Positions 23,491-33,586 are shown, numbered from the stretch's first letter. The stretch is 55,190 nucleotides of DNA from an uncultured Thiohalocapsa sp. (GCF_913063425.1 NZ_CAJXYK010000042.1:1-55190); one strand, 5' to 3'. Notes: generated by a model from the letters alone, not told the origin. Program-made: numbers and translations.

Positions 23491-24453
23491 TCAATAGAAC
23501 TTCGCCAAATCCATCCCCGCATACAAAGAAGCCACCTGCTCGCCGTAGCCGTTGAACTTGAGCGTCGGGCGTTTGCGCGCAAACAGCCCCGCGCCGATCA
23601 TCCGGTGGCTCTTCTGGCTCCAGCGGGGGTGGTCCACCTCCGGATTCACGTTGGCGTAGAAGCCGTATTCGTTCGGCTGCATCATGTTCCAGGTGGCGGG
23701 GGGCTCATCCCGGGTGAAGCGGATGCGCACGATGGACTTGATGCTCTTGAAGCCGTACTTCCAGGGCACCACCAGCCGCAGCGGGGCGCCGTTCTGATTC
23801 GGCAGGATCTCGCCGTAGAGCCCGGTGGCCAGGATGGTGAGCGGATGCATGGCCTCGTCCATGCGCAGTCCCTCGCGGTACGGCCAGTCCAGCACGCCGC
23901 GGCGTTGACCCGGCAGCATGGTGGGGTCGTAAAGAGTCTCGAAGGCGACGTACCTGGCGTTGGAGGTCGGCTTGAAGCGCTTCAGCAGGTCCCCGAGCGG
24001 GAAGCCCACCCAAGGTACCACCATGGCCCAGGCTTCCACGCAGCGCAGCCGGTAGATGCGCTCTTCCTGCGGGAAGTCGCGCAGGACGTCTTCGATACCC
24101 ATGACCCCGGGCGCCTCGCACTCGCCCTCCACCACCACCTGCCACGGGCGGGTTTCGAGCTGATCGGCGTTGCGCTTCGGGTCGGACTTGTCGGTGCCGA
24201 GCTCGTAGAAATTGTTGTAGCTGGTGATGTCGTCAACATCCGTCGGCGGCTCATCGGTGGAGAAGCGGCTGGGGCGGACATTCGGAATCGGCTCGCCCGC
24301 ACGCGCGGCGGACGCCGTCCCCAGAGAGCCGGTGCCCATCGCGGCCCCCACGCCTGCCAGTGCCGCCGCGCGCAGGAATTCACGCCGGCGCAGATAGACC
24401 GCCCGCGGCGTGACCTCGGACGCCGGAATGTCGCTCGGTCGCTTGATGAGCAT
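23491..24453 (-). CDS. msrP: Protein-methionine-sulfoxide reductase catalytic subunit MsrP (YedY)
   Basis: A 320-residue periplasmic molybdoenzyme that reduces methionine sulfoxide in oxidised envelope proteins. A twin-arginine signal ([20 protein letters not shown]) exports it folded via Tat. The oxidoreductase molybdopterin domain includes [22 protein letters not shown], with Cys 138 the expected molybdenum ligand, plus [15 protein letters not shown] and [28 protein letters not shown]. Partner of MsrQ downstream; moaE nearby supplies part of the cofactor pathway. Confidence 0.95.
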   Translation of the reverse strand: MLIKRPSDIPASEVTPRAVYLRRREFLRAAALAGVGAAMGTGSLGTASAARAGEPIPNVRPSRFSTDEPPTDVDDITSYNNFYELGTDKSDPKRNADQLETRPWQVVVEGECEAPGVMGIEDVLRDFPQEERIYRLRCVEAWAMVVPWVGFPLGDLLKRFKPTSNARYVAFETLYDPTMLPGQRRGVLDWPYREGLRMDEAMHPLTILATGLYGEILPNQNGAPLRLVVPWKYGFKSIKSIVRIRFTRDEPPATWNMMQPNEYGFYANVNPEVDHPRWSQKSHRMIGAGLFARKRPTLKFNGYGEQVASLYAGMDLAKFY

Positions 24454-24609
24454 GGACGTACCTCTTGGATCGCAAGTCCGTATTCAGACCCGCGTGGTCG
24501 GGAATTGGTTTCAGGGCCGGACAGCCGGCCGAAGCGGGTCTGTTCCCTGCCGAACGCCGCGTCGCGTGCGGCAGTCTGCGCGCACCCTGGTCGCGCACGA
24601 TGCGGCCGG

Positions 24610-25695
24610 TCAGCGGGCGAGTGACCGATAGAGGTCGAGCAGCAGCTGCGCGGAATGGGCGAGGCTGAAGTCCCGCGCCAGCCGCTCGCGGCCGGCGGCG
24701 CCCAGGGCCGCGGCAGTCTCCGGGGCCGCAATGAGTCGGGCAAGATGCCCACTGAGCGCCGCGATGTCGCCGGGCTCGAAGAGCAGGCCCTCGGCGCCGT
24801 CGTGAAGCGCCTCCGGAATCGAGCCCACCCGTGTCGCCACGACCGGCAGCCCCACGGCCATCGCCTCCAGCATGGACATGGGGAGCCCCTCGTCGTACGA
24901 AGGCAGGCAGAAACAGTGGGCCGCCTGGAGCCGGGCCTCCTTGTCCGCGCCGATCACGGGGCCCGGGATGTCCACATCGAGCCCAAGCCCTACAGCAAGG
25001 TCCAGCAGCCGCTGCCGGCGGCCTGGCTCCGCCTCGAAGCCCAGCAGCGCCACCTGCACGGGCCTTGGTGCGTCCAGCGCCGCCACCGCCCGCAGCAGGT
25101 CCTCCTGTCCCTTGCGCACCTCGTAGTTCGCGAGGCAGAGCACGCAGAAGGGCCCGTCCGCGGAAGGCTGCACCTGGGCGCCGATGGGCACACCGTTCGG
25201 CACCACCAGGATGCGCGCCGGGTCCGCCCATGCGGACAACACCCCGCGCCAGCCCTTGCCGAGCACCACCACCCGGTGTGCAGCGCGCAGCAGGCGCCGG
25301 GCCAGCCAGGCCTGCGCACCGCCGAGTCCACCCAGAAAGCGGTGGAACTGCGCGCCGTGGATATGCAGCACCACCCGGCGGCCGAGCAGGCGCGCGAGCA
25401 GCACATCCACACCGTTGCGCCAGAAGGTGAGCCAGGAGCAGGTGTGGATGTGCACCACCGCCGGGCGCCAGGCGATGCACGCCGAGGCGAGCCGGCCGAG
25501 CAGACGCAGCTGGGCGGCGATGCCCTGCCACAGGCTGCGGTCAGCGGCGGTGGTCTTGACGGTGTTGATGACGCGCAGCTCGACGCCCTCGGAGAGCGCC
25601 TGCACCAGGTTCTCGACCACGCTCGCCATACCGCCCACAGGCGGCGGCAGGGGCCCGACCATGAGCACCCGCGGGCGGGTGCCGGCGGCACGCAT
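24610..25695 (-). CDS. GT4 family glycosyltransferase
   Basis: A 361-residue GT-B glycosyltransferase with MVGPLPPPVGGMASVVENLVQAL (donor-independent N-domain glycine loop), HIHTCSWLTFWRNG, VVPNGVPIG, and the GT4 EX7E-type region LPSYDEGLPMSMLEAMAVGLPVVATRVGSIPEAL. Starts at ATG 25695, which overlaps the stop of the preceding gene as TGATG, so the two are translationally coupled. With galE it forms an envelope glycan operon; sugar and acceptor unknown. Confidence 0.88.
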   Translation of the reverse strand: MRAAGTRPRVLMVGPLPPPVGGMASVVENLVQALSEGVELRVINTVKTTAADRSLWQGIAAQLRLLGRLASACIAWRPAVVHIHTCSWLTFWRNGVDVLLARLLGRRVVLHIHGAQFHRFLGGLGGAQAWLARRLLRAAHRVVVLGKGWRGVLSAWADPARILVVPNGVPIGAQVQPSADGPFCVLCLANYEVRKGQEDLLRAVAALDAPRPVQVALLGFEAEPGRRQRLLDLAVGLGLDVDIPGPVIGADKEARLQAAHCFCLPSYDEGLPMSMLEAMAVGLPVVATRVGSIPEALHDGAEGLLFEPGDIAALSGHLARLIAAPETAAALGAAGRERLARDFSLAHSAQLLLDLYRSLAR

Positions 25696-26876
25696 CACGG
25701 CTCCAGCGCGGTGGGCTGGCCGTTCAGCGGTACCGCATGGCGGTAGAAGCTCGCGTAACGCACCAGCATGGCGTCGAGGGAGAAGATCTGCTCCGCGCGC
25801 CGGCGGGCGGCGGCACCCATGGCGCGGCGCTCGGCATCGTTGCGCACCAGGCGGCCGATGGCGCCCGCCAGGGCCTCCGTATCACCCGCCGGACAGAGCA
25901 GGCCACTGTGTGCGTGATCCACCAGCTCGGGATTGCCGCCCACGGCGTGGGCCACAACCGGCAGACCGCTGGCCATGGCCTCCAGGATGGCATTGCTCAT
26001 CCCCTCCAGCTCGCTCGGCAGCACGAAGATGTCGGCGGCGGCCAGGTACTGCGGCACCTTGTCGCTGCCGCCCGGCAGCTGTACCCGGGCGGTGAGCCCC
26101 AGGGTGCAGATGCGCGCCTCCAGCGCCGCCCGCTCGGCACCGTCGCCGAGCCACAGGAAGCGCACCCGCCGCCGGGTCCCCGCGAGCACCTGCGCCGCGG
26201 CCGCCAAAAGCCGGGCATGGCCCTTGACAGGCGTGAGGCTCGCGACGGTGAGGATCACCAGCTCGTCCGTGCCGAAGCCGAGCGCTGCCCGCAGCCCGTC
26301 GCGCTGCTCGCTGGGCGCGAAGCGCCGGCAGTCGACGCCGTTGTAGAGCACCTCGAAACGCTCGGGCGGAATGCCGGCCAGCGCGGCGAAGCGCTCGGCT
26401 GAGTCCCGGCACACCGCGAACAGATGGTGGGTGGCAAGCGACAGGCCCCGGCTCGCGAGCCGCCGGCGCTTGGGGAACCAATGCCCGTCCGCGAAGCCGT
26501 GGAAGGACCACACCAGGGTGCTGCGGCAGGCGGCAAGACGATGGGCCAGCACCGTGTCCGGCCAGGTGTTCCAGTTCCGGCAGTGCACCACATGCGGGCG
26601 GGTGCGGCGGATCAACCGCGCCAGGCGCCACGGCAGGTTGACATCGTGACGACGGCGGTCCAGTACGTGGATGGGGACCTGCGGCGGGACACGGTCCGCC
26701 ATCTCGCCGCGCTGGTCCAGGCAGACGACGCTCTGCTGGAACTGCCCGGGCGACAGGCCGTTCAGCAGGTTCACGACGCCGTTCTCGAGCCCGCCCCGGG
26801 GCAGGCCGTGCACCACCTGCATCACCCGCACCGGTGCGCCCTCGCCGAGGCGTGCGGTGTCCGTCGGTGCGTTCAT
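25695..26876 (-). CDS. GT4 family glycosyltransferase
   Basis: A 393-residue GT-B enzyme: [26 protein letters not shown] at the N-terminus, [49 protein letters not shown], and the C-terminal donor-site region [34 protein letters not shown] with EX7E. Resembles glycosyltransferases of exopolysaccharide/PEP-CTERM-linked loci. Its ATG overlaps the galE stop (ATGA) and its stop overlaps the next start, giving a tight galE-GT-GT unit. Confidence 0.88.
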   Translation of the reverse strand: MNAPTDTARLGEGAPVRVMQVVHGLPRGGLENGVVNLLNGLSPGQFQQSVVCLDQRGEMADRVPPQVPIHVLDRRRHDVNLPWRLARLIRRTRPHVVHCRNWNTWPDTVLAHRLAACRSTLVWSFHGFADGHWFPKRRRLASRGLSLATHHLFAVCRDSAERFAALAGIPPERFEVLYNGVDCRRFAPSEQRDGLRAALGFGTDELVILTVASLTPVKGHARLLAAAAQVLAGTRRRVRFLWLGDGAERAALEARICTLGLTARVQLPGGSDKVPQYLAAADIFVLPSELEGMSNAILEAMASGLPVVAHAVGGNPELVDHAHSGLLCPAGDTEALAGAIGRLVRNDAERRAMGAAARRRAEQIFSLDAMLVRYASFYRHAVPLNGQPTALEP

Positions 26877-27883
26877 GCGTAGCCGCTGGGGTTCTCGCGC
26901 TGCCAGCGCCAGTGGTCCGCCACCATGGCATCGAGGCCGAGCTCGGCGCGCCAGCCGAGCTCCGCCGCGGCCAGCGCCGGGTCGGCGTAGCAGGCGGCAA
27001 TGTCGCCGGGGCGGCGGGCGACGACGCGGTGAGCGATGTCCCGCTCCGCCGCGGCGGCAAAGGCACGCAGCACCTCCAACACGCTGTAGCCGCGCCCCGT
27101 GCCGAGGTTGTAGGTGACCACGCCCGGGGCTGCGCTGAGCCGCTCCAGCGCCGCCAGGTGCCCACGGGCCAGGTCCACCACATGGATGTAGTCGCGCACG
27201 CCGGTGCCGTCCGGCGTCGCGTAGTCGTCGCCGAAAACCTTGAGCTCCGGCAGCTTGCCCACGGCCACCTGCGCGATGTAGGGCATCAGATTGTTGGGGA
27301 TGCCGTTGGGGTCCTCACCGATGCGCCCGCTCGGGTGCGCACCCACCGGATTGAAATAGCGCAGCAGCGCGATGTCCCACTCGCCGTCGGCGCGGTGCTG
27401 ATCGCGCAGGATCTCCTCCACGAAGAGCTTGGTGCGTCCGTAGGGATTGGTGGCGGCGAGCGGGAAATCCTCGCGGATGGGCACCCTGGCCGGGTCGCCG
27501 TACACCGTGGCCGAGGAGCTGAATACCAGGCGCTTGACGCCGGCCTCGGCCATGGCCCGGCACAGGCACAGCGTGCCGTGCACATTGTTGTCGTAATAGT
27601 CGATGGGGATCTGCGTGGACTCGCCGACAGCCTTGAGGCCCGCGAAGTGGATCACCGCATCGAAGCCGAAGTCCCCGAACAGCGCCCGCAATGCACCCGC
27701 GTCGCGCAGGTCTGCCTGTACAAAGGCCAGATCGCGGCCGGCGATCTCCTGCACCCGCGCGAGCGCCGCGGGCTTGCTGTTGTGCAGGTTGTCCACGACG
27801 ACGACGTCGTGTCCGGCGGCGAGCAGCTCGACGCAGGTGTGGCTGCCGATGTAACCGGCGCCGCCGGTGACGAGGACACGCAT
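26873..27883 (-). CDS. galE: UDP-glucose 4-epimerase GalE
   Basis: A 336-residue short-chain dehydrogenase-type epimerase interconverting UDP-glucose and UDP-galactose. NAD-binding [10 protein letters not shown] (6-15), [17 protein letters not shown] with the catalytic Ser 124, NPYGRTK with Tyr 148 and Lys 152, [30 protein letters not shown] and [14 protein letters not shown] are all present. GGGAG nine bases before ATG 27883 selects the start over in-frame codons upstream. First gene of the glycan operon, supplying UDP-galactose for the two glycosyltransferases. Confidence 0.95.
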   Translation of the reverse strand: MRVLVTGGAGYIGSHTCVELLAAGHDVVVVDNLHNSKPAALARVQEIAGRDLAFVQADLRDAGALRALFGDFGFDAVIHFAGLKAVGESTQIPIDYYDNNVHGTLCLCRAMAEAGVKRLVFSSSATVYGDPARVPIREDFPLAATNPYGRTKLFVEEILRDQHRADGEWDIALLRYFNPVGAHPSGRIGEDPNGIPNNLMPYIAQVAVGKLPELKVFGDDYATPDGTGVRDYIHVVDLARGHLAALERLSAAPGVVTYNLGTGRGYSVLEVLRAFAAAAERDIAHRVVARRPGDIAACYADPALAAAELGWRAELGLDAMVADHWRWQRENPSGYA

Positions 27884-28018
27884 GAGGGAAGCTCCCATGT
27901 GGCGCCAAAACCGCCATTCTAACGGAGTCGAGCCGGCTCGCGCCGCCGACGCGGACCACAGACCCCTGACAACAGTCCATGCAGGCGTTACCCTCAGCCC
28001 GTCCCCCAATGAATTCGC

Positions 28019-28124
28019 GGGGACGGTATACCTAATGGCTGGTAGACCGAAGCGGGTCAGCGACCAAAGCTCGGGCGAGCCTTATGTTGGCGGCGCATCG
28101 AATTGCATTCAGTATACCGTCCCC
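28019..28124. repeat. MITE-like element with perfect 13-bp terminal inverted repeats
   Basis: GGGGACGGTATAC at 28019-28031 and GTATACCGTCCCC at 28112-28124 are exact reverse complements bounding 106 bases with no gene of note. Single copies of the same 13-mer occur at 6074, 6131 (one change) and 29485. The size and ends fit a small non-autonomous element, perhaps mobilised by a REP-type (Y1/RAYT) transposase elsewhere; no transposase is in the window. Confidence 0.65.
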
Positions 28125-28144
28125 GTTTTTCGGCGCGTGAGTTG

Positions 28145-29401
28145 ATGATGACTGCCTCATTGGATCTGTCGGTGGAGCTGGCCGTGCTGCTGGCGGCGGC
28201 CGTGGTGCTTGCGAGTGTGCTCATCAGCCCGCTGGCCACCCGCCTCGGCGCGCCGATCCTGCTGCTCTTCCTTGGCGTCGGCATGCTGGTGGGCCAGGAC
28301 GGCCCGGGCGGCTTCGTGTTCGACGACTTCGAGCTCGTCTACGACATCGGCAGCATTGCGCTGGCGGTGATTCTGTTCGCCGGCGGCCTCGGCACCCGCG
28401 TCGGGGACATCCGCGTCGCCTGGGGGCCGGCGCTCGCGCTCGCGACCCTGGGTGTGGCCGTCACCGCCGGCGCCGTCGGCCTCGCGGCCTGGGCGGCGGG
28501 GTGGCCGCTGTTCGTGGCCCTGCTGCTCGGCGCGGTGATCGGCTCCACCGACGCGGCCGCCACCTTCCTGCTGCTGCAGGGCCGCGGCATCCGCCTGCGC
28601 GGGCGGGTCATGGAAACCATCGTGGTGGAGTCCGGGCTGAACGACCCGATGGCCATCTTCCTGACCCTGACACTGGTGGCCATCGTGGATGCCGGCGGCG
28701 GTGCCGACAGCCTGTCCTGGGCGCTGGCGGGCAGCTTCGCGCAGCAAATCGGTCTCGGCGCTGCGGCAGGCATCCTGGGCGGACTACTCCTCGGGCTGCT
28801 CATCAGCCGGCTGCGGCTCGCCGACGGCCTCTACGGCGTGCTTGCGCTGGCGGCGGCGCTGACGGTGTTCGAGGGCACCCAGCTCGCGGGCGGCAGCGGC
28901 TATCTCGCGGTCTACCTCTGCGGCGTGCTCGCCATGCACCGGGCCACCGGCCGGCGCCGGGACGAGCTCGACATCACCCACGGCAGCCTCGCCTGGCTCA
29001 GCCAGATCCTGATGTTCCTGCTGCTCGGCATCCTGGTGACACCGAGCGAGCTCGCCGCCGAGACCCTCGTCGCCGCCGGGGTCGCAGCCGTGCTCATTGT
29101 CGTCGCCCGCCCCGTGGCCGTGGGCCTGTGTCTGCTGCCCTTCCGTTACACGCTGAAGGAGCGGCTCTTCATCGCCTGGGTCGGCCTGCGCGGGGCCGTG
29201 CCCATCTTCCTGGCGATCATCCCCGTGCTCAGTCCCGGCCCCATCGCCACCGACTTCTTCAACATCGTCTTCCTGGTGGTCATCGCCTCGCTGGTCCTCC
29301 AGGGCTGGACCATCCCCTGGCTCGCCCGCCGGCTGGACCTGGAAGCACCAGCCGACGCCACCGCCCGAACGCCCGCCGACAGCGACCCGCTCCGTCCCTG
29401 A
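28145..29401 (+). CDS. CPA1-type cation/proton antiporter (NhaP2/CvrA-like)
   Basis: A 418-residue antiporter with about 12 hydrophobic segments. LATRLGAPILLLFLGVGMLVGQDGPGG, AVILFAGGLGTRVGDIRVAWGPALALAT, GAVIGSTDAAATFLLLQGRGIRLRGRVMETIVVESGLNDPMAIFLTL (the ESGxND ion-binding region) and RLFIAWVGLRGAVPIFLAIIPVL match NhaP2/CvrA K+/H+ antiporters, though the C-terminal TrkA-C domain of E. coli CvrA is missing. Start at 28145 or 28148 (ATGATG). The MITE-like element ends 20 bases upstream and may shape its promoter. Confidence 0.88.
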   Translation: MMTASLDLSVELAVLLAAAVVLASVLISPLATRLGAPILLLFLGVGMLVGQDGPGGFVFDDFELVYDIGSIALAVILFAGGLGTRVGDIRVAWGPALALATLGVAVTAGAVGLAAWAAGWPLFVALLLGAVIGSTDAAATFLLLQGRGIRLRGRVMETIVVESGLNDPMAIFLTLTLVAIVDAGGGADSLSWALAGSFAQQIGLGAAAGILGGLLLGLLISRLRLADGLYGVLALAAALTVFEGTQLAGGSGYLAVYLCGVLAMHRATGRRRDELDITHGSLAWLSQILMFLLLGILVTPSELAAETLVAAGVAAVLIVVARPVAVGLCLLPFRYTLKERLFIAWVGLRGAVPIFLAIIPVLSPGPIATDFFNIVFLVVIASLVLQGWTIPWLARRLDLEAPADATARTPADSDPLRP

Positions 29402-29760
29402 CCCGCGCCCAAGCAGGAAGACCAAAGGCACGGGGTCACAACGTCAGAGGGAAACCGGAAAGGGCCGCGTCATGCGCCCAATATGGGGACGGTATACTCA
29501 ATACTGAAAGCGGACGGAGGCCCCGGCTGCTTCCCAGAAGCGTCCGCCGGGACTGCGCAGGGGGCACGCACTAGGCTTACCGCGGCTGGAGCTGGCCCTG
29601 GCGAGCGATGGTCTGCTCGCTGCCGCCCTGCAAGAGCGCTTCAGCGCCAGCGCCGCGGCCACCCTGGGGGTGCTCGCGGGGTTGTAGGCTCAGTCGGTGC
29701 AAGCCACCTTCGCCGATGGGGCCGAGCCGGCTTGCGGTGCGACGCGCGTTGACCAGCCAC
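29402..29760. other. Gap with a lone repeat and a coding-like tail
   Basis: Contains a single GGGGACGGTATAC copy at 29485-29497 (inverted relative to 6074) and, on the plus strand up to TAG 29685-29687, a coding-like stretch LPRLELALASDGLLAAALQERFSA...GVLAGL without a start, possibly the end of a lost gene. Nothing more can be supported. Confidence 0.4.
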
Positions 29761-32172
29761 TCAAGGGCGTGGATGCAGCGACAGCCTCTGCAGCAGTGCC
29801 CTTGCCTCCGCCTGGCGCGTAAAGTCATCGTCGATGAGCGGCCGCAGCACCCGGCGGGCGGCGTCCGGGTCGCCGTCTGCAGCCAGTGCGCGGGCCAGGT
29901 TCAGCCCGATGCCGGGGTCAGAGCCTCGGTAGCCGTAGGCCTCGCGCAACAGCTTCCGCGCCTGCGCCGCATCGCCGGCGGCGAGGAGCGCGGCGCCGTA
30001 GGTATCCAGTACCTGTGGGTGATCCGGCGCCAGGGCATGGGCACGCTCGGCCAGCAGCACCGCGGTGGTCGGCGCCGACTCGGTCAAGAGCACGGCGAGG
30101 TCGTTCAGCGCGAACAGGTTGTCCGGGTCGAGCTCCAGCACGCGCCGGTACCAGCGCGCGGCGGGCTCCGCGTGGCCCAGGTCCGCGTGGACATCGGCCA
30201 GTGCCAGGGCGATATCCACGTCGCCGGCATGCTGCGCCATCCAGGGCTCGGCGCGGGCGATCACCGGCTCGCGCTGGCCGGCGGCCACCATGGTCCGCAC
30301 CAGCCTCACAAAGAGCCTGGGGTTATCCGGGTCCCGCTCGTGCATGGCCGCGTAGAGCTCGGCCGCTTTGTCCGGACGCCCGGCATCCAGCAGCGTCTGC
30401 GCCTGCAAGGGCTCGATGAGGGGCGAGTCCGGCGCCCGGCGCTTCAGGTCGGCGATCAGACGCCGGCGCTGCCGCGGGTCCGTGTCGGCCGCGAACACCC
30501 GTGCCACCACGGGCGACGCCAGCGGATGCTCTGCGTGCCGCCGCCAGGCCTCCAGCAGGTGATAGCGGGCGGCGTCGCCGTTGCCGACTCGCGCCTCGGC
30601 CTCGGCGGTCAGCTCCGCCTCGTCGCGCTGCAAGGCCGCCTCGCCCAGGATCAGCAGCGCATCCACGTCGGCCGGGTCCGCTTGCATCAGGTTGCGGGCG
30701 ATGGCCTCGGCAGCCTCGCGGTCGCCGGCGGCGAAGCGCAGCTTGGCCTCGGCCACCTGGAGCGCACGTACATCCGGCTGCGCGGCGCGGGCCTGCTCGA
30801 TCAGCGCGAGCGCCTCGTCGCGGCGATCGAGCCGAAACAGCGCTTCCTGCCGGGCGATGATCAGCGCCACCGGCGCCTCGGGACGGGCGGCGTCCGCGAG
30901 CAGGCGTGCCGCTTCGCCATGGTTGCCGGCGGCCATGTGCGTCCGCGCCCGCAGCCAAAGCTGGCGCGTCGATGCGCCCTCGGCGTCCGCGAGCGCATCC
31001 AGGTAGCCCAGCGCCTGCTGATGATTGCGCAGCTGATTGGCGGCCAGTGCCGCGTAGAACAACGCATTCGCGTCCGCCGGCATGCTGCCAAGATAGCGCT
31101 CGAAGGCCGTGGCTGCGGCTTGCGACCGTCCGCGGGCCAGGGCCAGCCGGCCGCGGGCGTAGGCGAGCCCGACGAAGCCGGGCAGCTGCTCCGATGCCAG
31201 CGCGATGTCCCGCTCGGCGGCGTCGAGCTTGCCCAGCTCGACGCGGGACAACGCCCGCCAATACGCGGCCATCCATTTGCTCGGGGCGCGGGAGATGGCC
31301 TGGCCGAACGCCACCTCAGCGGCGGTCCGGTTGCCGCGCTGGTACTCGATCTGCCCCAGCAGCAGCCAGGCGTCGCCATTGTCCGGCTCTGTCTCCAGCG
31401 CCCGGTCCACCAGATCCCGCGCCTGGAGCGCAAAGCCGTCCCGCAGTGCCAGTACCGCGCGGCCGATCAACGGCGCCGCCGCGTCGGCGCTCAGCGCCAT
31501 GGCTTCGTCGAGCTTGAGCTGCGCCTCGGCGACATGGCCGAGGCCCAGATGCGCCCTGGCCTGCTCGGCGAGCAACCGCGCCTGCTCGGTCGGGTCATCG
31601 AGCCGGCCCGGCTTCAGGGTGTCGAGCACCGCCCGGTACTCGCCCTGGAGATTCAGCGCTTGGGCCAGCTTGACCAGCACCCGCTCTGCCGGCACCCGTG
31701 CGTCCAGGGCGCGGCGCAGCGTCACCTCCGCGCCGGCACCATCGTAGCGGGCCAATTGCAGGTCCGCCCGCAACAGCAGCGCCTGCTGATCGAGCTGGTT
31801 CTCCCGCAGCAAAACCTTGACCGCGATGCCCGCCTGCGTCAGGGCGCCGCGCTCGTAGAGACGGCGGGCGGCCTCCGCGGTGCTGATCGGCGCGGCCGGC
31901 TTCAGCGGCTCGGCCCGGCGGCGGGCCCTGGCCGCCTCCGGGTCCAGATCATCGAGCACCGCCCGATCCAGCTCGCCGTCGGGCGCTGCGCCCGGCGCCG
32001 CCTCGTCCAACACCGCCAGCGGGTCTTTCTCCCGGGCGGCGGCCGCCGACGCGGGCTCATCGAGCACCGCAAGCGGGTCATCGTCCGCGGCCTGTGCGGC
32101 CCCGAGCCAACAAGCGGCGAGCACAGCGATGCCGCAGGCAAGAACGGGACGGGGAGTTTCAGTGAAGGTCAT
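29761..32172 (-). CDS. TPR-repeat lipoprotein, PrsT-like (exosortase-associated)
   Basis: An 803-residue protein from ATG 32172. The signal peptide (VLACGIAVLAACWLGAAQA) contains a possible lipobox LAAC. A spacer with two DPLAVLDE(P/A)A repeats precedes some 15 or more tetratricopeptide-like units (for example AEQARAHLGLGHVAEAQLKLDEAMALSADAA and ARWYRRVLELDPDNLFALNDLAVLL) to the end. The architecture resembles the large TPR lipoprotein PrsT of PEP-CTERM/exosortase systems. The gene is 134 bases downstream of a VPLPA-CTERM protein on the same strand, supporting that link. Role probably assembly of exported surface polymer; inference. Confidence 0.75.
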   Translation of the reverse strand: MTFTETPRPVLACGIAVLAACWLGAAQAADDDPLAVLDEPASAAAAREKDPLAVLDEAAPGAAPDGELDRAVLDDLDPEAARARRRAEPLKPAAPISTAEAARRLYERGALTQAGIAVKVLLRENQLDQQALLLRADLQLARYDGAGAEVTLRRALDARVPAERVLVKLAQALNLQGEYRAVLDTLKPGRLDDPTEQARLLAEQARAHLGLGHVAEAQLKLDEAMALSADAAAPLIGRAVLALRDGFALQARDLVDRALETEPDNGDAWLLLGQIEYQRGNRTAAEVAFGQAISRAPSKWMAAYWRALSRVELGKLDAAERDIALASEQLPGFVGLAYARGRLALARGRSQAAATAFERYLGSMPADANALFYAALAANQLRNHQQALGYLDALADAEGASTRQLWLRARTHMAAGNHGEAARLLADAARPEAPVALIIARQEALFRLDRRDEALALIEQARAAQPDVRALQVAEAKLRFAAGDREAAEAIARNLMQADPADVDALLILGEAALQRDEAELTAEAEARVGNGDAARYHLLEAWRRHAEHPLASPVVARVFAADTDPRQRRRLIADLKRRAPDSPLIEPLQAQTLLDAGRPDKAAELYAAMHERDPDNPRLFVRLVRTMVAAGQREPVIARAEPWMAQHAGDVDIALALADVHADLGHAEPAARWYRRVLELDPDNLFALNDLAVLLTESAPTTAVLLAERAHALAPDHPQVLDTYGAALLAAGDAAQARKLLREAYGYRGSDPGIGLNLARALAADGDPDAARRVLRPLIDDDFTRQAEARALLQRLSLHPRP

Positions 32173-32306
32173 CAGTGATCGCACCGGCTGTCCTTGCGAC
32201 AGGTTCGTCGAGGCAGGCGGTCGGCGGCTGGGTTGGCGGCTGGGTTGACGACCGGGGTTCCCCGCTGCCAGCCCGTCGTCGCCAATCGGGCGCCTCGCTG
32301 TGGGCG

Positions 32307-33110
32307 TCAGGACCGACGCCGCCGACGGGTCCAGCCGATCAGCCCGATGCCGGCACCGAGCAACAGGGCTGTGGCGGGCAGGGGGATCTCGCTGCCGCCC
32401 TGATTGTTGCCGTCGATCAGGTCGACAACGATGGTGTGATTGTCGGTTTCGAAGCCGGACGGGCCCAGCTCGGCAAAGACGATGTTCGTGATTTTGCTGG
32501 CGGCGTTCTGCGCGTAGATGTTGACGAAGGCATAGGGCTCGCCGGTGTTGTAGGAATCGTCGACGCCGAACGGGCCGTTGGGGTTTCCAAAGTGCCCGTC
32601 GGGCGGGTCCGTAAAGACGCCGGGAGCACCTTGCAGAGAAGGCGAGTCCAGAATGCCCTGGGTGACGAAGACACGGCTCGATCCATCCGCCATGTTCACG
32701 GTGAGTTGGTTCTCCCCGTCGCCTGCGCTCCACCAGAAGCCGAAGTAGCCGACCGGCTCCGCGGGACCGGCCGCGAGGAAGTCCAGCGTGTATCCCGCGT
32801 TGGTGGACTGGAGATAGTTTCCGCTGCCGTCTGCGCCACCGAATTCGCCCGCGGCCGGGGTTGTGCGGGATCCGCCTGCGTCTGGCGTACCGCCGATATA
32901 ACGCCCAACGCTCGTATCCACCGAGCCGCCGGGCGGAAACGCCGAACCACTGGTGAAACCGTCGAAGTCCTCGACGACGTCCGGCGCCGTCCCTTGGAAG
33001 CTTTGGATGCCCGGTGCCTCAATGGTGAAGCGCAGGCTGCCGGCCTGCACCGCCGTCGCGGCGGCGGCGAGCCCCACGCCGACCAGAAACGCATACTTCG
33101 CTTGCATCAT
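32307..33110 (-). CDS. VPLPA-CTERM sorting domain protein
   Basis: A 267-residue secreted protein with an AGGAG site before ATGATG (33110/33107). Signal peptide MQAKYAFLVGVGLAAAATAVQAG, then a beta-rich body (DFDGFTSGSAFPPGGSVDTSVGRYIGG, YFGFWWSAGDGENQLTV, NIYAQNAASKITNIVFAE) and the tail SEIPLPATALLLGAGIGLIGWTRRRRRS: the IPLPA motif, hydrophobic helix and Arg cluster of VPLPA-CTERM exosortase substrates. Expected to be processed and placed on the cell surface or in extracellular matrix. Body family unknown. The exosortase itself lies outside the window. Confidence 0.88.
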   Translation of the reverse strand: MMQAKYAFLVGVGLAAAATAVQAGSLRFTIEAPGIQSFQGTAPDVVEDFDGFTSGSAFPPGGSVDTSVGRYIGGTPDAGGSRTTPAAGEFGGADGSGNYLQSTNAGYTLDFLAAGPAEPVGYFGFWWSAGDGENQLTVNMADGSSRVFVTQGILDSPSLQGAPGVFTDPPDGHFGNPNGPFGVDDSYNTGEPYAFVNIYAQNAASKITNIVFAELGPSGFETDNHTIVVDLIDGNNQGGSEIPLPATALLLGAGIGLIGWTRRRRRS

Positions 33111-33325
33111 CTTGTCTCCTGAAACAGACGAGGAACAGCAGAGAGCAGGGAGAACAGAAGGTGGAGCGGTTGCTGGCCCCGGGACGGGCGCGGGCACCCG
33201 ACACGCTGATGGCGTCGAACGCCCGCACCGTGACAGTGACCTTAGAGGTATTCACCCAAGGGTGAAATCAGTTGATATGCGTAAGGCTTTCCCTGACCCA
33301 TGCCGGTGCCAGGCGGACGCCGGCA

Positions 33326-33500
33326 GTCGATGAGCATCTCCAGTGGACAGTCGGCCAGCTCGCCCCGGCGCGCTGCGCTGCGCATCGTAGCCACGCGGAG
33401 CTTGGAGCCACCGCTCGCCGGCACCTGGCCCCCAAACTGGTTGTCCGGCGAGGAGCCGATGAACATGGTCTCGTTCTCCTTAGCCTGGCGCGATGCCGTC
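33326..33500 (-). pseudogene. PliG-like lysozyme-inhibitor fragment (C-terminal half)
   Basis: The frame KENETMFIGSSPDNQFGGQVPASGGSKLRVATMRSAARRGELADCPLEMLID matches the second half of the frameshifted gene at 34002-34405 (MFIGSTSGNQFEGPLPASGDYKIRVYLMRSAARRDEVANYRLEMIID). An extra T near 33485 breaks the join to ATCGCGCCAGG (Ile-Ala-Pro-Gly) upstream, and nothing of the N-terminal half is present. The stop of the original gene is lost and the frame runs on to 33242. Probably a dead duplicate. Confidence 0.65.
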
Positions 33501-33586
33501 CAAGTCGTCGGCACCAGTGTCCCTGGTCCCGAGCCCGGTCAGGGACCGGGGGCATCCCTGCTCGCACCCACTCGCCTGTCCCGCCG

